From NCBI GenBank assembly GCA_964023275.1, contig OZ029917.1, forward strand, positions 19,148,488 through 19,212,487: a stretch of 64,000 nt of DNA. The letters are read 5' to 3'. Shown here piece after piece: positions 24,346 through 35,249 of the stretch. Made by a program: the position numbers and the translations under genes. How positions within the stretch are numbered: position 1 is the first letter of the stretch; each line of letters begins with the position of its first letter. Source of the DNA: Norana najaformis. Lineage: Eukaryota; Annelida; Clitellata; Crassiclitellata; Hormogastridae. The notes under the pieces were generated by a model. That model was not told the origin of the DNA and did no database searches. It was given only the letters and a program-made list of their open reading frames with translations.

Positions 24346-25576
24346 CATGAATGTAGAAAAATATGTTATTTATTGGCTTAAAGGCGGCAGGCATGGTGCT
24401 TAGGACGAAGCTACTGGACTACCATAGATAAAAGAAGCTACAAAACATAGTTCAAAAGTATTTTTGTAAACTAAAGTGTAAGAGTTCTTTAAATAATGTT
24501 TTCTGTTATTTGTGCATAAGCCAATTTTTGACACGAGGTGTGATCATTTTTATTGTTTTTTTTGTGCAAATAAGTTTAAAGAGGAAACTCTAAAATATCT
24601 GATGAGTCATCAGTTGTTTCGTGTTCAACATATTAACACCATTAGATTTCGACCTGCGTTCACGTACTTTGGTAATCTGTAAAATGTTCGACCCCGCAGC
24701 TCTTTTTTGTCAACTAAAACACTGGGCTATTTTGAATTTAATACTAAATATATTCAAGCAAGCGTTTGAGAAATATCATAAAAATATAATGATTGGGTAA
24801 ATCTACTTTCTTGAGACGGCAGATGGAGTGGGGTGAGATTTGCTGAGAAGCGCTGCATAGACGTCTGATGTAACTTTGCACTACATTACGTCAGAAAATT
24901 CAGCCATCGTTTTTGTACATATATCGACGTGTTAGGGTGACCTGGACAATCGGGATAACCAAAGAATTCTGTCCTTAACTCGTAGGAAATTATCAACGAC
25001 AAACCACACTTTCGCAGTTCAAGATGTATTTTTATACTTTTTCACTGTCATCTTGAGGGTCTGTGAGTTTAGCATATCAGCCAAGAAAATATAAGTTTAC
25101 TGTGAAATGTGGAGGTATTTGTACAATAGACATACAAAGTGCCCGCGTGCAGGGATAATTAATTGAAATAATGAGCTTTGAGAACTTAAGACGTTCTCTA
25201 TAACATTGCATATTATGACGCTAAAATTTTTTGCTAACAGTAACTGCTGAAGTGCTAAACCTTTTGAAGCTAGTGACTGGCTTTCATAATTCACGTAACA
25301 CTTCACTAAGCTTATAGTTTTTTTTATATTAATATTAAGTTTTAAATTATGTCTGTTGTCTTACAGGTCTATGAATATTATTGACTTTGCTAGATAGTCA
25401 CACTCCCTGGATAGTTTCGGTAGGCTCAGGCCTATAATCAGCAGCATAAATGGAGTATGGCTGAGTATCTGCAATCAGAAGCGAATTTTCGAGAAAGATG
25501 AAGATCACATACACATAATCCATTACGACTGAGGGCACGAAACAAATGACGCTAATCAGCATTGTCCTGCATTTAT

Positions 25577-25915
25577 CTAACGCCTTTTCCTGTTGAACTC
25601 GAAGCAGTATTCCTCCGGATTGAAGGCCTTGAGTCCGTACTTGATGCAGTTTTCGGCGCAGTGCTTGAGGTGGTATTCGTAGCCCTCCCAATTGCTGCAC
25701 ACTTCGACGCAGACGTTGAGACAGGTGCGCCACAGCGGGTCTTTGTATCGCCGATTTACCTGCGGTGCAGATGCCGCAATCGGACCCGCCCTTCCGTCCA
25801 ACATGTCCATGCCGTGACGGACGAAGACCGGCGTCAAGGCGTCGACGTAGAGACCGCACAGTACGCACAGAAAAACAGCCCAATTAGCAGATCTCATTCC
25901 GACGATACGACTCAT
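25577..25915 (-). CDS. Secreted cysteine-rich prepropeptide, eclosion-hormone-like
   Basis: The 112-aa reading starts at MSRIVGMRS; an internal Met (25897) gives 106 aa and a cleaner signal peptide, NWAVFLCVLCGLYVDA. After a linker, a dibasic QVNRR precedes YKDPLWRTC, and the protein ends EFNRKRR. Cleavage at both sites would release a peptide of about 52 aa with six cysteines spaced C-x3-C-x3-C-x12-C-x3-C-x13-C. Eclosion hormone uses C-x3-C-x2-C-x12-C-x3-C-x10-C, and the segment CAENCIKY also resembles its fourth-fifth cysteine region. Such peptides are neuropeptides; members have been reported in arthropods and echinoderms. A pyrimidine tract ending TTTCAG near 25930 could be an acceptor with an exon upstream. 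CAG|GTAAAT at 25759 could be a donor, but using it would cut off the cysteines. GC is clearly higher than the flanks. Alternatives are another secreted cystine-knot-like peptide. Confidence 0.72.
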   Translation of the reverse strand: MSRIVGMRSANWAVFLCVLCGLYVDALTPVFVRHGMDMLDGRAGPIAASAPQVNRRYKDPLWRTCLNVCVEVCSNWEGYEYHLKHCAENCIKYGLKAFNPEEYCFEFNRKRR

Positions 25916-26079
25916 CCTAAAGAAATCTTCTGAAATAGACATACGTGCTCATATATAACACGTTACATTAACTGCGTTATATAAACTGAGCTACAGTTAA
26001 TTCCATGTTATATTTGTCGTCATCTATTATGTAAACAGCTAGATGTGCACGAAGAAGATCTACACAAGCATAATATAAT

Positions 26080-26170
26080 CGTAGTCGTAATCGTATTCTC
26101 GAGGTTTCTGTATCGCCCAACGGAAGCTAAGTCGCGGGAACCAGCTTATTCACAGGCGCACATGTGACCG
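26080..26170 (-). mobile_element. LINE 3' end, ATTACG-tailed family, copy c
   Basis: Minus-strand 3' terminus with GAATAAGCTGGTTCCCGCG, ACTTAGCTTCCGTTGGGCG and CTCGAGAATACGATTACGA. Only about 90 bp remain. It lies about 170 bp beyond the start of the peptide gene, on the same strand. Confidence 0.75.
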
Positions 26171-26371
26171 CGCATGAGAAAACTCTACATAAGGACTTCT
26201 AGTCTGATAGCTAACACAACGAGGCATAAAAATACGCTAAGAACTGATTTTGACCCATCTTATGCCTACTTGCCTTCTGAGAGCATTTCTCGCAAGTTTG
26301 CCGACTTTTTGCAGATTTTCTCATGCACGGTCACATAGTTAAGCTTATGTATACATAATTAATTAACACAG

Positions 26372-27360
26372 ATGCAACATGCACTTCTTACAGTTAGGGC
26401 AGTAGTGGACTACTTTACAAGTCACGGATCCACTGTCAACGTGTGTGCTTTGGATATGTCTAAAGCCTTTGATAAGGTGAACCACTATGCTCTGTTTAAT
26501 AAGCTAATGGACAGGCAGGTTCCGCGTGAAGTCCTAATCACACTTATATGCTGGTACAGCCTGAGCGCGGCATTCGTGAGGTGGGACAACATTTTATCGG
26601 ACATGGTGGCGCTGAACTGTGCAGTTAGGCAGGGTGATGTCCTGTCCCCAATTCTGTTTGCAGTATATGTCAATGATATAATTGAAAAGGTGAGTCGATC
26701 CGGACATGGATGTCGAATTGGGGAGACATTCTTAGGGTGCATCATGTATGCGGATGACCTTTTTTTAATATCAGCATCCCTGTGTGACCTCCAGGCCATG
26801 GTTGACATTTGTGCTGCTGATCTAGAAAGCCTGGATATGAAACTTAATGCAAACAAATCGCAAGTCATAAGGATTGGAACGCGGTTCCGCAATACGTGCA
26901 AGAACATCAGTGTTAATGCTGCCGTGATTAGTTATGGTGGTAAACTTAAATATCTGGGCTGCTTTCTGGTTGCGGCAAAGTCATATAAAATCAGTATGCA
27001 TGAAATGCGGGTCATGTTTTATAGATCAGTTAACTCCTTGTACAGTAAATGTTACAAATTTAGTGAGCCTGTTCTGGTACATCTGGTCAGTGCTCACTGC
27101 AAGCCCTTTCTTCTGTATGGACTAGAAGCTGCCAGCCCTACCAACAGTGAGTTGAACCCCTTGGAGTACACCTACAGTAATGCAATCTGTAAAATATTCA
27201 AAATCTGTCATAGTAGCGTTGAGTCGGTATATTGCAGTTTATACATGAACAGAGTGCTAAAGACTGTTGTGAATCCAGAAGAATGCGATTTTTCCAGAAA
27301 TGTCTTCTGAACGATAATAATATTGTCAGATTTGTAAGCGAGTTTCTTGCACTATAGCAT
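26372..27360 (+). mobile_element. LINE reverse transcriptase fragment (YADD type)
   Basis: A 312-codon open frame covers the RT palm and thumb of a non-LTR retrotransposon: ALDMSKAFDKVNH (motif A), AVRQGDVLSPILFAVYVND (motif B), CIMYADDLFLIS (catalytic YADD), LNANKS and KLKYLGCFL. The endonuclease and the first RT motifs are absent, so the copy is 5'-truncated. Near 27260-27310 the annotated frame ends early at 27310. Shifting frame gives RFFQKCLLNDNNIVRFVSEFLAL and a stop near 27357, which is the likely original C-terminus, so one frameshift is inferred. An AATAAA near 27480 could be its poly(A) signal. CR1/Jockey-type by general appearance. The long open frame suggests a fairly young insertion. 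Confidence 0.9.
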
Positions 27361-27625
27361 ATGTATATTCATGTGATGTGGTAGAAAACTGTAGTATAAT
27401 ACCACGGGCAGGTCTGCTGTCTTGTTGGGTTCATTTCATTTGTTATATGTACTTGTTTTGTGCTACCATTGTTTGGTGAAATAAAAGATTGATATAATAT
27501 TATTGTTGCGCAGTTTAGTAAAACACTGTGCTACATAAGCAGAGCTGCCCTAAATTGTATGTTGCATCTGTGGTCATCGATTAAGAATTATATACGTATA
27601 ATTACGTATATGTATACGTATATGA

Positions 27626-27780
27626 GGAAGACCAAGGAAGAGGTGGATGGACAACATCGGCGAATGGTCCGGTATAGCCACAGAGAAGTTGCTGAGAGGA
27701 ACCGAGGATAGGAGTGGATGGAAAAGAATCGTCTACAATGCGACCAACCCTCGTACCGAGGACGGTTGAAGAGAAGAGAA
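27626..27780 (+). mobile_element. LINE ORF2 3' terminus
   Basis: Frame 27626-27769 reads GRPRKRWMDNIGEWSG, then SGWKRIVYNAT and a stop. This is the GRPR-x-W-DNI-x-W-G block at the C-terminus of many LINE endonuclease-RT proteins. It is followed by a GAGAA run, a plausible element tail. 5'-truncated to about 150 bp. Confidence 0.8.
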
Positions 27781-27829
27781 GAGATACGTATATGATTGCG
27801 TATAATTATGTATATTTGTGGCGATCGCG

Positions 27830-28178
27830 GTCTGGATATGAATTCGTTGGGCGGGGGTGACTCCAGCACAGACCGACACCCAGAACCACCCGCATCACTG
27901 CCCCTTCTAATCTCAACGCAAAATGGCCATTCCGTACCAACTTTCCATATAGTGTCACTTATATCTAAGGAAGGTTCATGATGGACCGCTTCCCTAAGGG
28001 AGTCAGTACTGTAAAGCTCTTTCTCGGGATCTGACTCTGCCTCTTCCGCGGTCGCCGGTTTGGCAACATCCTGAGGAAAGCCTTGTCTCAGAACAGGTTT
28101 CGTTCCTTTATCTGTATTACTGCTCTCTTGTACTGGATCTTCTTTATTTAGGGCTTTCTCTTCACTGCTCTTCTGCAC
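27830..28178 (-). CDS. Unassigned possible coding segment
   Basis: A minus-strand frame reads from KSSEEKALNKEDPVQ through a hydrophilic, acidic stretch to CRSVLESPPPNEFI, after which composition becomes AT-rich and the frame runs into LINE sequence. Base composition is noticeably more GC-rich than the flanks, and the sequence is low-complexity but not simple repeat. A possible acceptor (TAGTTCCAG) sits just upstream, near 28190. A second minus-strand ORF at 28272-28490 could be a neighbouring exon. No domain is recognised; it may be an exon of a host gene or part of an unrecognised element. Confidence 0.25.
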
Positions 28179-28652
28179 CTCGTAATTCTGGAACTACTGC
28201 TGATAATAATCTTAGACACCAGTCGTTCTCATAGCTTCTGGGGCAGGAAAGTCTTATCACAAGTCCCTGCGTTATTCCGCCCTAGGCCCATGCATATCGG
28301 GCAACGCACCTTCCCACTGTGGCACGTATCTCGCTCCATCTCCAGGTGTGGGACTTTCAGCCTCACACGTATCAACCTGTTTGTCATGGACCACAACATA
28401 CTGAGAAGTTTTCGAACCCGGACTCTGTGTTGGTAGTTCTCGACCAACGAAGTTAATAAATTCCGCTTCAGAACACAAGGATATCTCCATAGAATGCTGA
28501 CAGTGAATGTCCTCTCTCTATTAACTTTCGCTGTTTGCACACAGGCCTTAGTTCCGACCTATGCACGAGGTGGTCCAATCCCGTACTTTAGTCAGTTCTA
28601 GCCCGTAGGCCTATATTGTCACAAGCATATACGTAGACGGTACCAGCCGTGC

Positions 28653-28741
28653 CGGTTTCTGCTAATCTACCTGGGTTACCGGATCCGGACTCTGAATTTC
28701 AGAGTCCGGATCCGGTAACCCAGGTAGATTAGCAGAAGCCG
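28653..28741. repeat. Near-perfect 89-bp palindrome
   Basis: The left arm 28657-28696 and right arm 28698-28737 are exact 40-base reverse complements separated by a single T. Allowing one mismatch, the arms extend to 44 bases (28653-28741). The arms contain the nested palindrome CCGGATCCGG. No direct repeat flanks it. Confidence 0.95.
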
Positions 28742-29048
28742 TCTAAAGTTCAGTTATTCTTTTGGTCTGATTTAATCTTTCCTATATTTGGTCACGTTTT
28801 GCGCGCGGACTCGCGTAGTCTTCACCTTGGACCACTGACCCGAAGTATCTTCCCGTTATCTCTTGCCGCTGTCTAAATTTCAAGAAGGAGTAATGCGTGC
28901 CCTTCCACGAGTTTCGCCCAACCTCTCATCTTCTCGCTATCTAGAATCAGTCCGTCTCACAACCTTGTAGCAGGCTGGGCCTAAAGTCGAATCTTTTAAA
29001 GGCGACATATGAACCAGACAGCGGATATTTTGAATGTGACTTTCCCAG

Positions 29049-29236
29049 GAGCGCACTGACCGGTTTTCTAACGGCATCCGTGGGGTACGCTCTCATAACG
29101 TTACCCTCTTGTTTCACGCAGACCTGTTTAACGTGTCCTTCTCCGCGCTTCACACACTCTCTTTGACTTGCGAGGGAGCGCACCGGCCAGTCTTTCGAAC
29201 GTCATCAATGGGGTACGCTTTTATAACGTTACCCTC
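29049..29236 (+). repeat. Tandem duplication, about 125-bp period
   Basis: Blocks at 29049-29111 and 29174-29236 share GGAGCGCAC, GGGGTACGCT and ATAACGTTACCCTC in the same order with several substitutions. GC-rich and non-coding as far as I can see. Confidence 0.75.
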
Positions 29237-29437
29237 CTCTTCTACAGATCCTATCCTGATCCATCTTCTTCTCCTTATTTTTCCGCTTCAATTCCATAGC
29301 CGTCCGACTGACTGCCTGACTCGTGACCTGGAACCGTTTCTGACCCTCCTACCTCCTCTTCCTGGCTCCCGCGACTTAGCTTTCGTTGGGCGCTGTATAA
29401 ATCTCGAGTTTAGGCCTACTATTACGATTACTATGTA
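29236..29437 (+). mobile_element. LINE 3' end, ATTACG-tailed family, copy d
   Basis: Keeps CAGATCCTATCCTGAT, GACTGACTGCCTGACT, CCCGCGACTTAGC, TTTCGTTGGGCGCTG and TATAAATCTCGAG. Relative to other copies, about a dozen bases containing TAGGCCTA lie between CTCGAG and ATTACGATTAC. Confidence 0.85.
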
Positions 29438-29449
29438 GGCTACTTTGAC

Positions 29450-31970
29450 TATGATGTTAATCTTGCCTACGGAAAATCAATCCATCGAGTCACTTCAGGT
29501 TCGTCTACTATTATATGACTTACACAGTAGGCCTACTACTGACAGAGCTAAGGCAGTTTCGGATTTGCGACATTTTAGATTGAGGAGGGGATCAAAATTT
29601 TACTCTCCAGAAATATTTAGAGCATTCCATGTAATCGATAAAATCGTAATTATTTTAACTATATCTACCAAACTACTAAATTGTCGCATTTATGTGTCCA
29701 ATGAGGCGCGATCGGTTACAGAACCAACGGAAAGCCCTTTTTTTAGATTATAATAACAGATAAATTTTGTTCCTCCTCCGTAGAAATCATAACTTCTTTT
29801 AAAGCTATATATTACAGATAAAATCATAAAATAAAATTTTAATAGGATTTTGGTCTCTAGGAGAGTCTTAAGAGGCGTTAAAATATTTAGATACACACTC
29901 ATGTCCTAATTTATGTTTTTAGTCTAGCTTTTCTGCGCAGCCCCCGCGATGTTCGATTGTCGTTTTCTTCTTTTTGATCAAATTGCCGAGATTCCTGGCG
30001 AAAGTCGTGTTTAATTTGATGAACACGTATTAAACACGATTTTCGAAGCGAAATAAAGCAGACGCCGAAATCCCCAAATTTGTGCTGGTAACCGTAAATG
30101 TAAATATAAAAGGTGAAGGTAACACGCTTGCTTACACGCTTTCATAGGAACTGCACAGAGACATGGTCGCCAGGCCGACAGATCATTCGGCTGAGAAGTG
30201 GAAAAATCACAGCAGTACAATGACAAGACACTCGATACCTATTAAAGGTTAGCATGCAACATTGAACACAGTATTGTGCCTTCTAATGAACAGTGTTCAT
30301 CTAATCGTCAGCGTCCACGACCTTTTTATCTTAGCCTTCGTCTTTAGATGTTAGTATTAGGTTCAGATATCTGTAGAAGGAAAAGCGTTCTTGAAACCAT
30401 TCGCGGCGAAATCTTTCCTTCACAAGTCAGTCTCAAAGAACTAAGCAACTGTCTGCACTCAGAAACGGGTGCGTAGTTGATCATTTCTATAGCGCATTTG
30501 TGAATCCCTCAAGAGAGCGAAAGAGATGCAATATTAGAACATTCGAGATTACGGGACTAAAACCTATGGACTATAAAAAAGGGAACCAACCGGGTTAGGT
30601 AGTTAGGTAGTAGTCTTTAGCATAAGAACGTAAGAGACAGTCGGTTGTTATGGCTAAGAGGAGAGACACAACAAAAGAGACAGAGAAAGAGACAGACAGA
30701 GAGAAAGTTGGTCTCAAAGCCGATAACTAGACAACTGGTCACAAGACCAAGACTAAAACTGATGATCTCCAAGTCGAGTCCAAGACCAAATCCTTTCGCT
30801 CAGTAAGAAGACTGTTAGGCAGTCTCTCATTTCCTTCTCGCAGAGCCAGAGGCTGGCACTGGAGAAATCCCAGGACCGTAGGCCCTATTCACAAAGTCGG
30901 GACTTGCTGTATGCTTTCAAGCTTACGCTAGGACTAGATGACACTGGTCTGGGGTAGAAATATATGGCCAAGCTTTGTAACATTAATGTGCTCTTTATCC
31001 TGCCGTCCTTCATTGAAGTGACTGATATAGCTAACGCCTCTCAGAAGTCAGGACTAGTTTAAGCTGGCAGAGGCGTGTAATAAATGAACAATTACTCCAC
31101 TTTAGATTACAGTAAACAAAAGTATCAGTGAGCAAATTTCTTCTTGTCTAGCTCTTCTAAGACGTAGGCCACTATAAATATTCCATTCGTATACTGGACC
31201 TGCTGTCTTGTCTCTTTTATATGAAACATCGGTGCTGTTTATGCTTACCAGTTTACGATTACAATAAGCCGATGCTCGATGTTACCCTCAAGCAAGATGC
31301 TGCTGTTCTGCTGGGCCTAACGAAGCCTACTCATTGCAAGTGTTTTCCATCTAACGTTTATACTGAACAGCGTGGATGGTTAATGAAACGCTTCAAGAGA
31401 AGACGAGCTCAAGTGCCACTACAACTACTGTCCAGAAGTGGTTTTGCTGAAGAGGTGGTATATATTTTCCAGTGCACTGAAAGACTAGTGCCTACGCGGA
31501 ACCGAAACCAGAAAAATTTTATTTTAATGCTTCATCGAAGTTATTTATGGTGCAGCCCTATAAACTCAGTTCTTACAAGGCAGAATCAGCAACATTCAGC
31601 ATGAACGACAAGGAAAGTTTATAGCTTCCCAGAAAGTCAGACAGTAAAGCTGCGTAGGTTTAAAACAGCAGTTTACCTTGTAAAAGAGTATAGTTATGAG
31701 CAAAGAATCATTTTAAATAATTTCGTAAAAATATTATAGGTATATTTTATAAGGCATCATGTTCCATAATACAGCCATTGCTGCCAGTGCAGCTGGTAAA
31801 ACCATATGATCTATTGACATCTGGGTGGCTTATAAGCCTATAATATCACGCATACTTATGATTTATGTATAAGTATGTAAATTAATATTATTATATTTAC
31901 CTTTAAGAATTAGGCCCTATCAATACACATATGTAATCCTATATATAGGCAGGCCTATGCACAAACACTT
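29450..31970. other. No gene recognised
   Basis: ORFs here are short and without recognisable domains (the longest is 31221-31604, plus strand). A purine-rich GAGACAGA-type run lies at about 30630-30712. Confidence 0.4.
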
Positions 31971-32007
31971 GTCTTGAAGTCAGTTTCACGCTTTGTCTTT
32001 TGTCATG

Positions 32008-32620
32008 TCATGTCAATTCGTCATCGTCGCGTCGCGACGGTTGACTACAGGATAGGATCGTCTTCGACCAAAGCCATCTATTGCGCGCAGCATCCAACAA
32101 CCTGGTTCCCGACAAGCCAGTCCATGCTGAGATGTTGTCAATCCAACTTATCTTTGGCCTTCCGCGGCCTCGGTTCCCCTCAACAAGACCGATCATAACA
32201 CTACTCTCGATGGTGTCCTGAGGATGTCTTATCACGTGCCCGAAATAACGCAACTTGCGGGCCTTAATGTGACCCAGCAGCTCGTTTTGCACCCCAGCCA
32301 GTTGGTACACCTGTTCATTGGTCATCTTCTTTGTCCAGGCAATCCGCAGTAACTTTCTGACGCACTTGTTTTCAAAAGCCTGAATGCGTCTCTCCTCTTC
32401 CTTCTTTAATGTCCACGCCTCACACCCATATGTCGCCACCGGCCATGCCAAGGCCCTCATCAGGCGTAATTTGGTCTTGATGCTAAGTGACTTGTTTTTC
32501 CACATCTTTGTGAGCTTAACCATGACTGCCATTCCCATCGATTTCACCTCAATCGTACAGTCCGCATCCACTGCTACTCTGCTCCCCAGGTACATGAAGT
32601 AGTCCACCTTCCCCAGTCTA
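32008..32620 (-). mobile_element. LINE ORF2 C-terminal third
   Basis: A 199-codon minus-strand frame contains YFMYLGS, LRALAWPVATYGCEAWTL, RKLLRIAWTKKMTNE, RKLRYFGHVIR and GRGRPKISWIDNI. These are the standard blocks of the thumb and C-terminus of endonuclease-reverse-transcriptase LINE proteins (RTE/CR1 type). The catalytic RT motifs are missing, so the copy is 5'-truncated at about 32620. At the 3' side a TGACATGACATGACA tail follows the stop. The frame is uninterrupted, suggesting a recent insertion. Confidence 0.92.
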
Positions 32621-32629
32621 TTTGGGCAA

Positions 32630-32755
32630 AGCTTATACAGTTATACTTAGAAATAATAAATAATACTTATAAGTAATACTTATTAGTACTTGTAAGTAAT
32701 ACTTATAAGTAATACTTATTATAAGTAATAAGTAATAATAAGTATTACTTCGGAC
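32630..32755. repeat. AGTAATACTTAT-type tandem repeat
   Basis: Imperfect tandem repeats of AAGTAATACTTAT and TATAAGTAATAC. The unit is partly self-complementary, so the array can fold. It abuts the truncated 5' end of the LINE fragment. Confidence 0.8.
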
Positions 32756-32939
32756 ATGGACTGACAAGCGTTTTCTAATTGGATAGGTAATTTTCTCATA
32801 AACGGCGTTCCATCCATCTTCATCGCCCACGTGAACGCCTGGAAATTTCTTTCAAACAGAACCGACCTAACGATCCAGACATGCGGTCTGCTCTTGTCAT
32901 TCGTCCTCGTTAATACACAATACAAGACATATATTTAGA

Positions 32940-34260
32940 TATATCGACGAATAAGAAATTGGCCTTTATATCATAAATATTGCTCGATATCATGTTTTCC
33001 ATATTTGTAAATGAATAAACTCTGAACACTTTTTAAAGGATATTTATGTAATAGAAATACATTATGGGTTTGTAGGGCGATGAAAGCAGTTTAGTGTAGG
33101 CCGCAGTCGAACACTAGGCGAGTGGAGTTAACTTATGTAATTTTTGGAGAGATTTAAACTGTGACAAACCTAGATAACCTAAACTATTTAAGGGGTTTTC
33201 GGAAAAGCATATTTGGTTTGAAGAATGCATATAGGCCTAAGTTTATGTTTATGAATATAATCGAGGCTTATAGAAAATATCAAGAAAAATCAGGCTCCAA
33301 GCTCCTTATCTCATCATTTAACGTGGCTTACGGAAGCAGCGAGTGGCTTTAGTCGCGCTGATTGGCTACTCAGCTAGCTCTTTTCTAATTTACAGTAAGA
33401 CCTCGTTACACACTACATCTTTTTAGCCTCCAAACTTGCTCTGAGACTCATTTACCGACTCCGAAAGGATCGATGGCTGAGTAGACACGAGATAACTTGG
33501 CATTCTGTGAATTTTGACCATCTAAGGACTAATCGGGCTCGATATTGCTTAACTTAGCTGCGCTTGTCAGCATCGCATCCACAGCACCAAGCTGTCATCC
33601 TGAGTTTCGTGCACAAGGACACGAGAGAGTTTCATTATACACGAAAAGCGGTTTTCGTATTGGCCTACTCAATTGCATAAGCTTCCATTTTCAAAATTTT
33701 TATTTATGTATATATTCATATATTCATACATACTTTTTATTTATATATTATAGCATATATATTTTAGCATATATCTTGGCTTATTTGTGTATGTCAAACA
33801 ATGAAACAACCACAGCTTGTGGCATGACGGAATGTGGAGAGCAATGCAAAATGCCAGAAAAACTCGTTAAGCTTGTATAAGAGATATACCGGAAATCTTC
33901 GAATGCCATAAAGGTAAATGAAAGATCACGGAATACTTCCATACCAAAACGGGTACTGCATTGACACATCTTATCACCAAACTTATTCAACTTAGCACTA
34001 GAAATAGTAATAGCACTTAACCTAACAGCAGCTATAGTAAACGGAGGCATAGTGAACTTGGAAATGTTTTTAACATATAGGCATGCCTAATTATAAAAAT
34101 AGACTGATGCATCAAAATCTGTGTAAATATACCAATGTATAGTACTGCATATATAAATTTTCCACATGTATATAAATATGTCTAAATTATATCATTGCTC
34201 TAAGCCTCCAATATGAAACTTAACTTTTATATAGGTCTTTACAATTACTGAGATACTTGT
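32940..34260. other. No gene recognised
   Basis: AT-rich DNA with short ORFs only, without recognisable domains. Confidence 0.4.
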
Positions 34261-34264
34261 TGCA

Positions 34265-35110
34265 TGCCACCGTATACATATATTCGGATGATATTCCATT
34301 TGCTGAAGACAATGCATGGTCTCCTAACCAGAAACGGAACAGAACTACAAAACATTACGACACAGATAGACAAAACAGGTGAAGATTCGGAGTAACGATT
34401 AGCGCAGATAAAACAAAAACACTGGTTATTCAGAAAAACAAAGAGACGCCAATGAACATCAGTATCCAAGGAGAACACATTGAACAGCGGTAGATCAATT
34501 CGTTTATGTCGGAGCTCTAATAACTACAAATGGAAAAAGGCAGACAATGGAGTATTGGACGAACCTCTCAAGCGTTTGGAAGAATGGCCAAGATAACAAA
34601 GAAAACTAAGGCAAGGATATATGAGACGATGATACAACCTATTTTCCTATATTGATCAGAATGCAGGACAATGAGAAAACAAGACAAAACAGAATCCTCA
34701 CAACAGAAATGAGCTGGCTACGGAAAATTGTAGGAATCTCAAGACCAAAAAATTGAAATGATAATATATGGCAATCCTTGGATATGCAGACAACTCTGTT
34801 AGATAAGAGACTCCGACGGTTTGGTGATGTGAAAAGCATGCCAGTTGACCGATTCCCACACAATGCATTACATACGAGATGTGAAAGAAACATAAGCAAA
34901 GAAACATCACGACTAGGCTGGATAGACAATACAAACGATGACATTATAAGACTTGGACTAAACATAAGAAAGGCACTAAATCTGACAAATGACCGAAAAG
35001 AATGGAGATCAATTATTTCGCACCGATCGTCGCCAAAAGGTTGGCGTCAGGAGCTGATGATCATGATAAAGTGCATGCCTGACATGGATAGAATACATGA
35101 AAAGTCTTAA
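34265..35110 (+). pseudogene. Decayed LINE reverse transcriptase
   Basis: With frame changes and stops, the translation can be followed as YSDDIPFAED (a corrupted YADD site), ISADKTKTLVIQ, NISIQGEHIEQ, FVYLGALITTNGK-like text, MAKITKKTKARIYETMI, LLDKRLRRFGDV and SRLGWIDNTNDDI, to a stop near 35108. This is the RT palm to C-terminus of a LINE different in detail from the one at 32 kb and much older. A tail-only copy of another LINE directly follows. Confidence 0.85.
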
Positions 35111-35111
35111 C

Positions 35112-35245
35112 CTGCATGGTCTCTGTGGACTGACCTTCTGGGCATTGACCTTATTACACTTGGCTTTGGTGCGCCCTCTGTTGATGTCTTGTGCATTAGA
35201 CGTCGGCACCACAGAAGTTAATAATTAATAATAATAAAGTTTGTT
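35112..35245 (+). mobile_element. LINE 3' end, AAT-tailed family, copy 1
   Basis: Shares TGTGGACTGACCTTCTGG, CTTGGCTTTGGTG and TTGTGCATTAGAC with 59010-59105 and ends in an AAT-rich tail (TAATAATAATAAAG). It is severely 5'-truncated. Confidence 0.8.
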
Positions 35246-35249
35246 GTAG

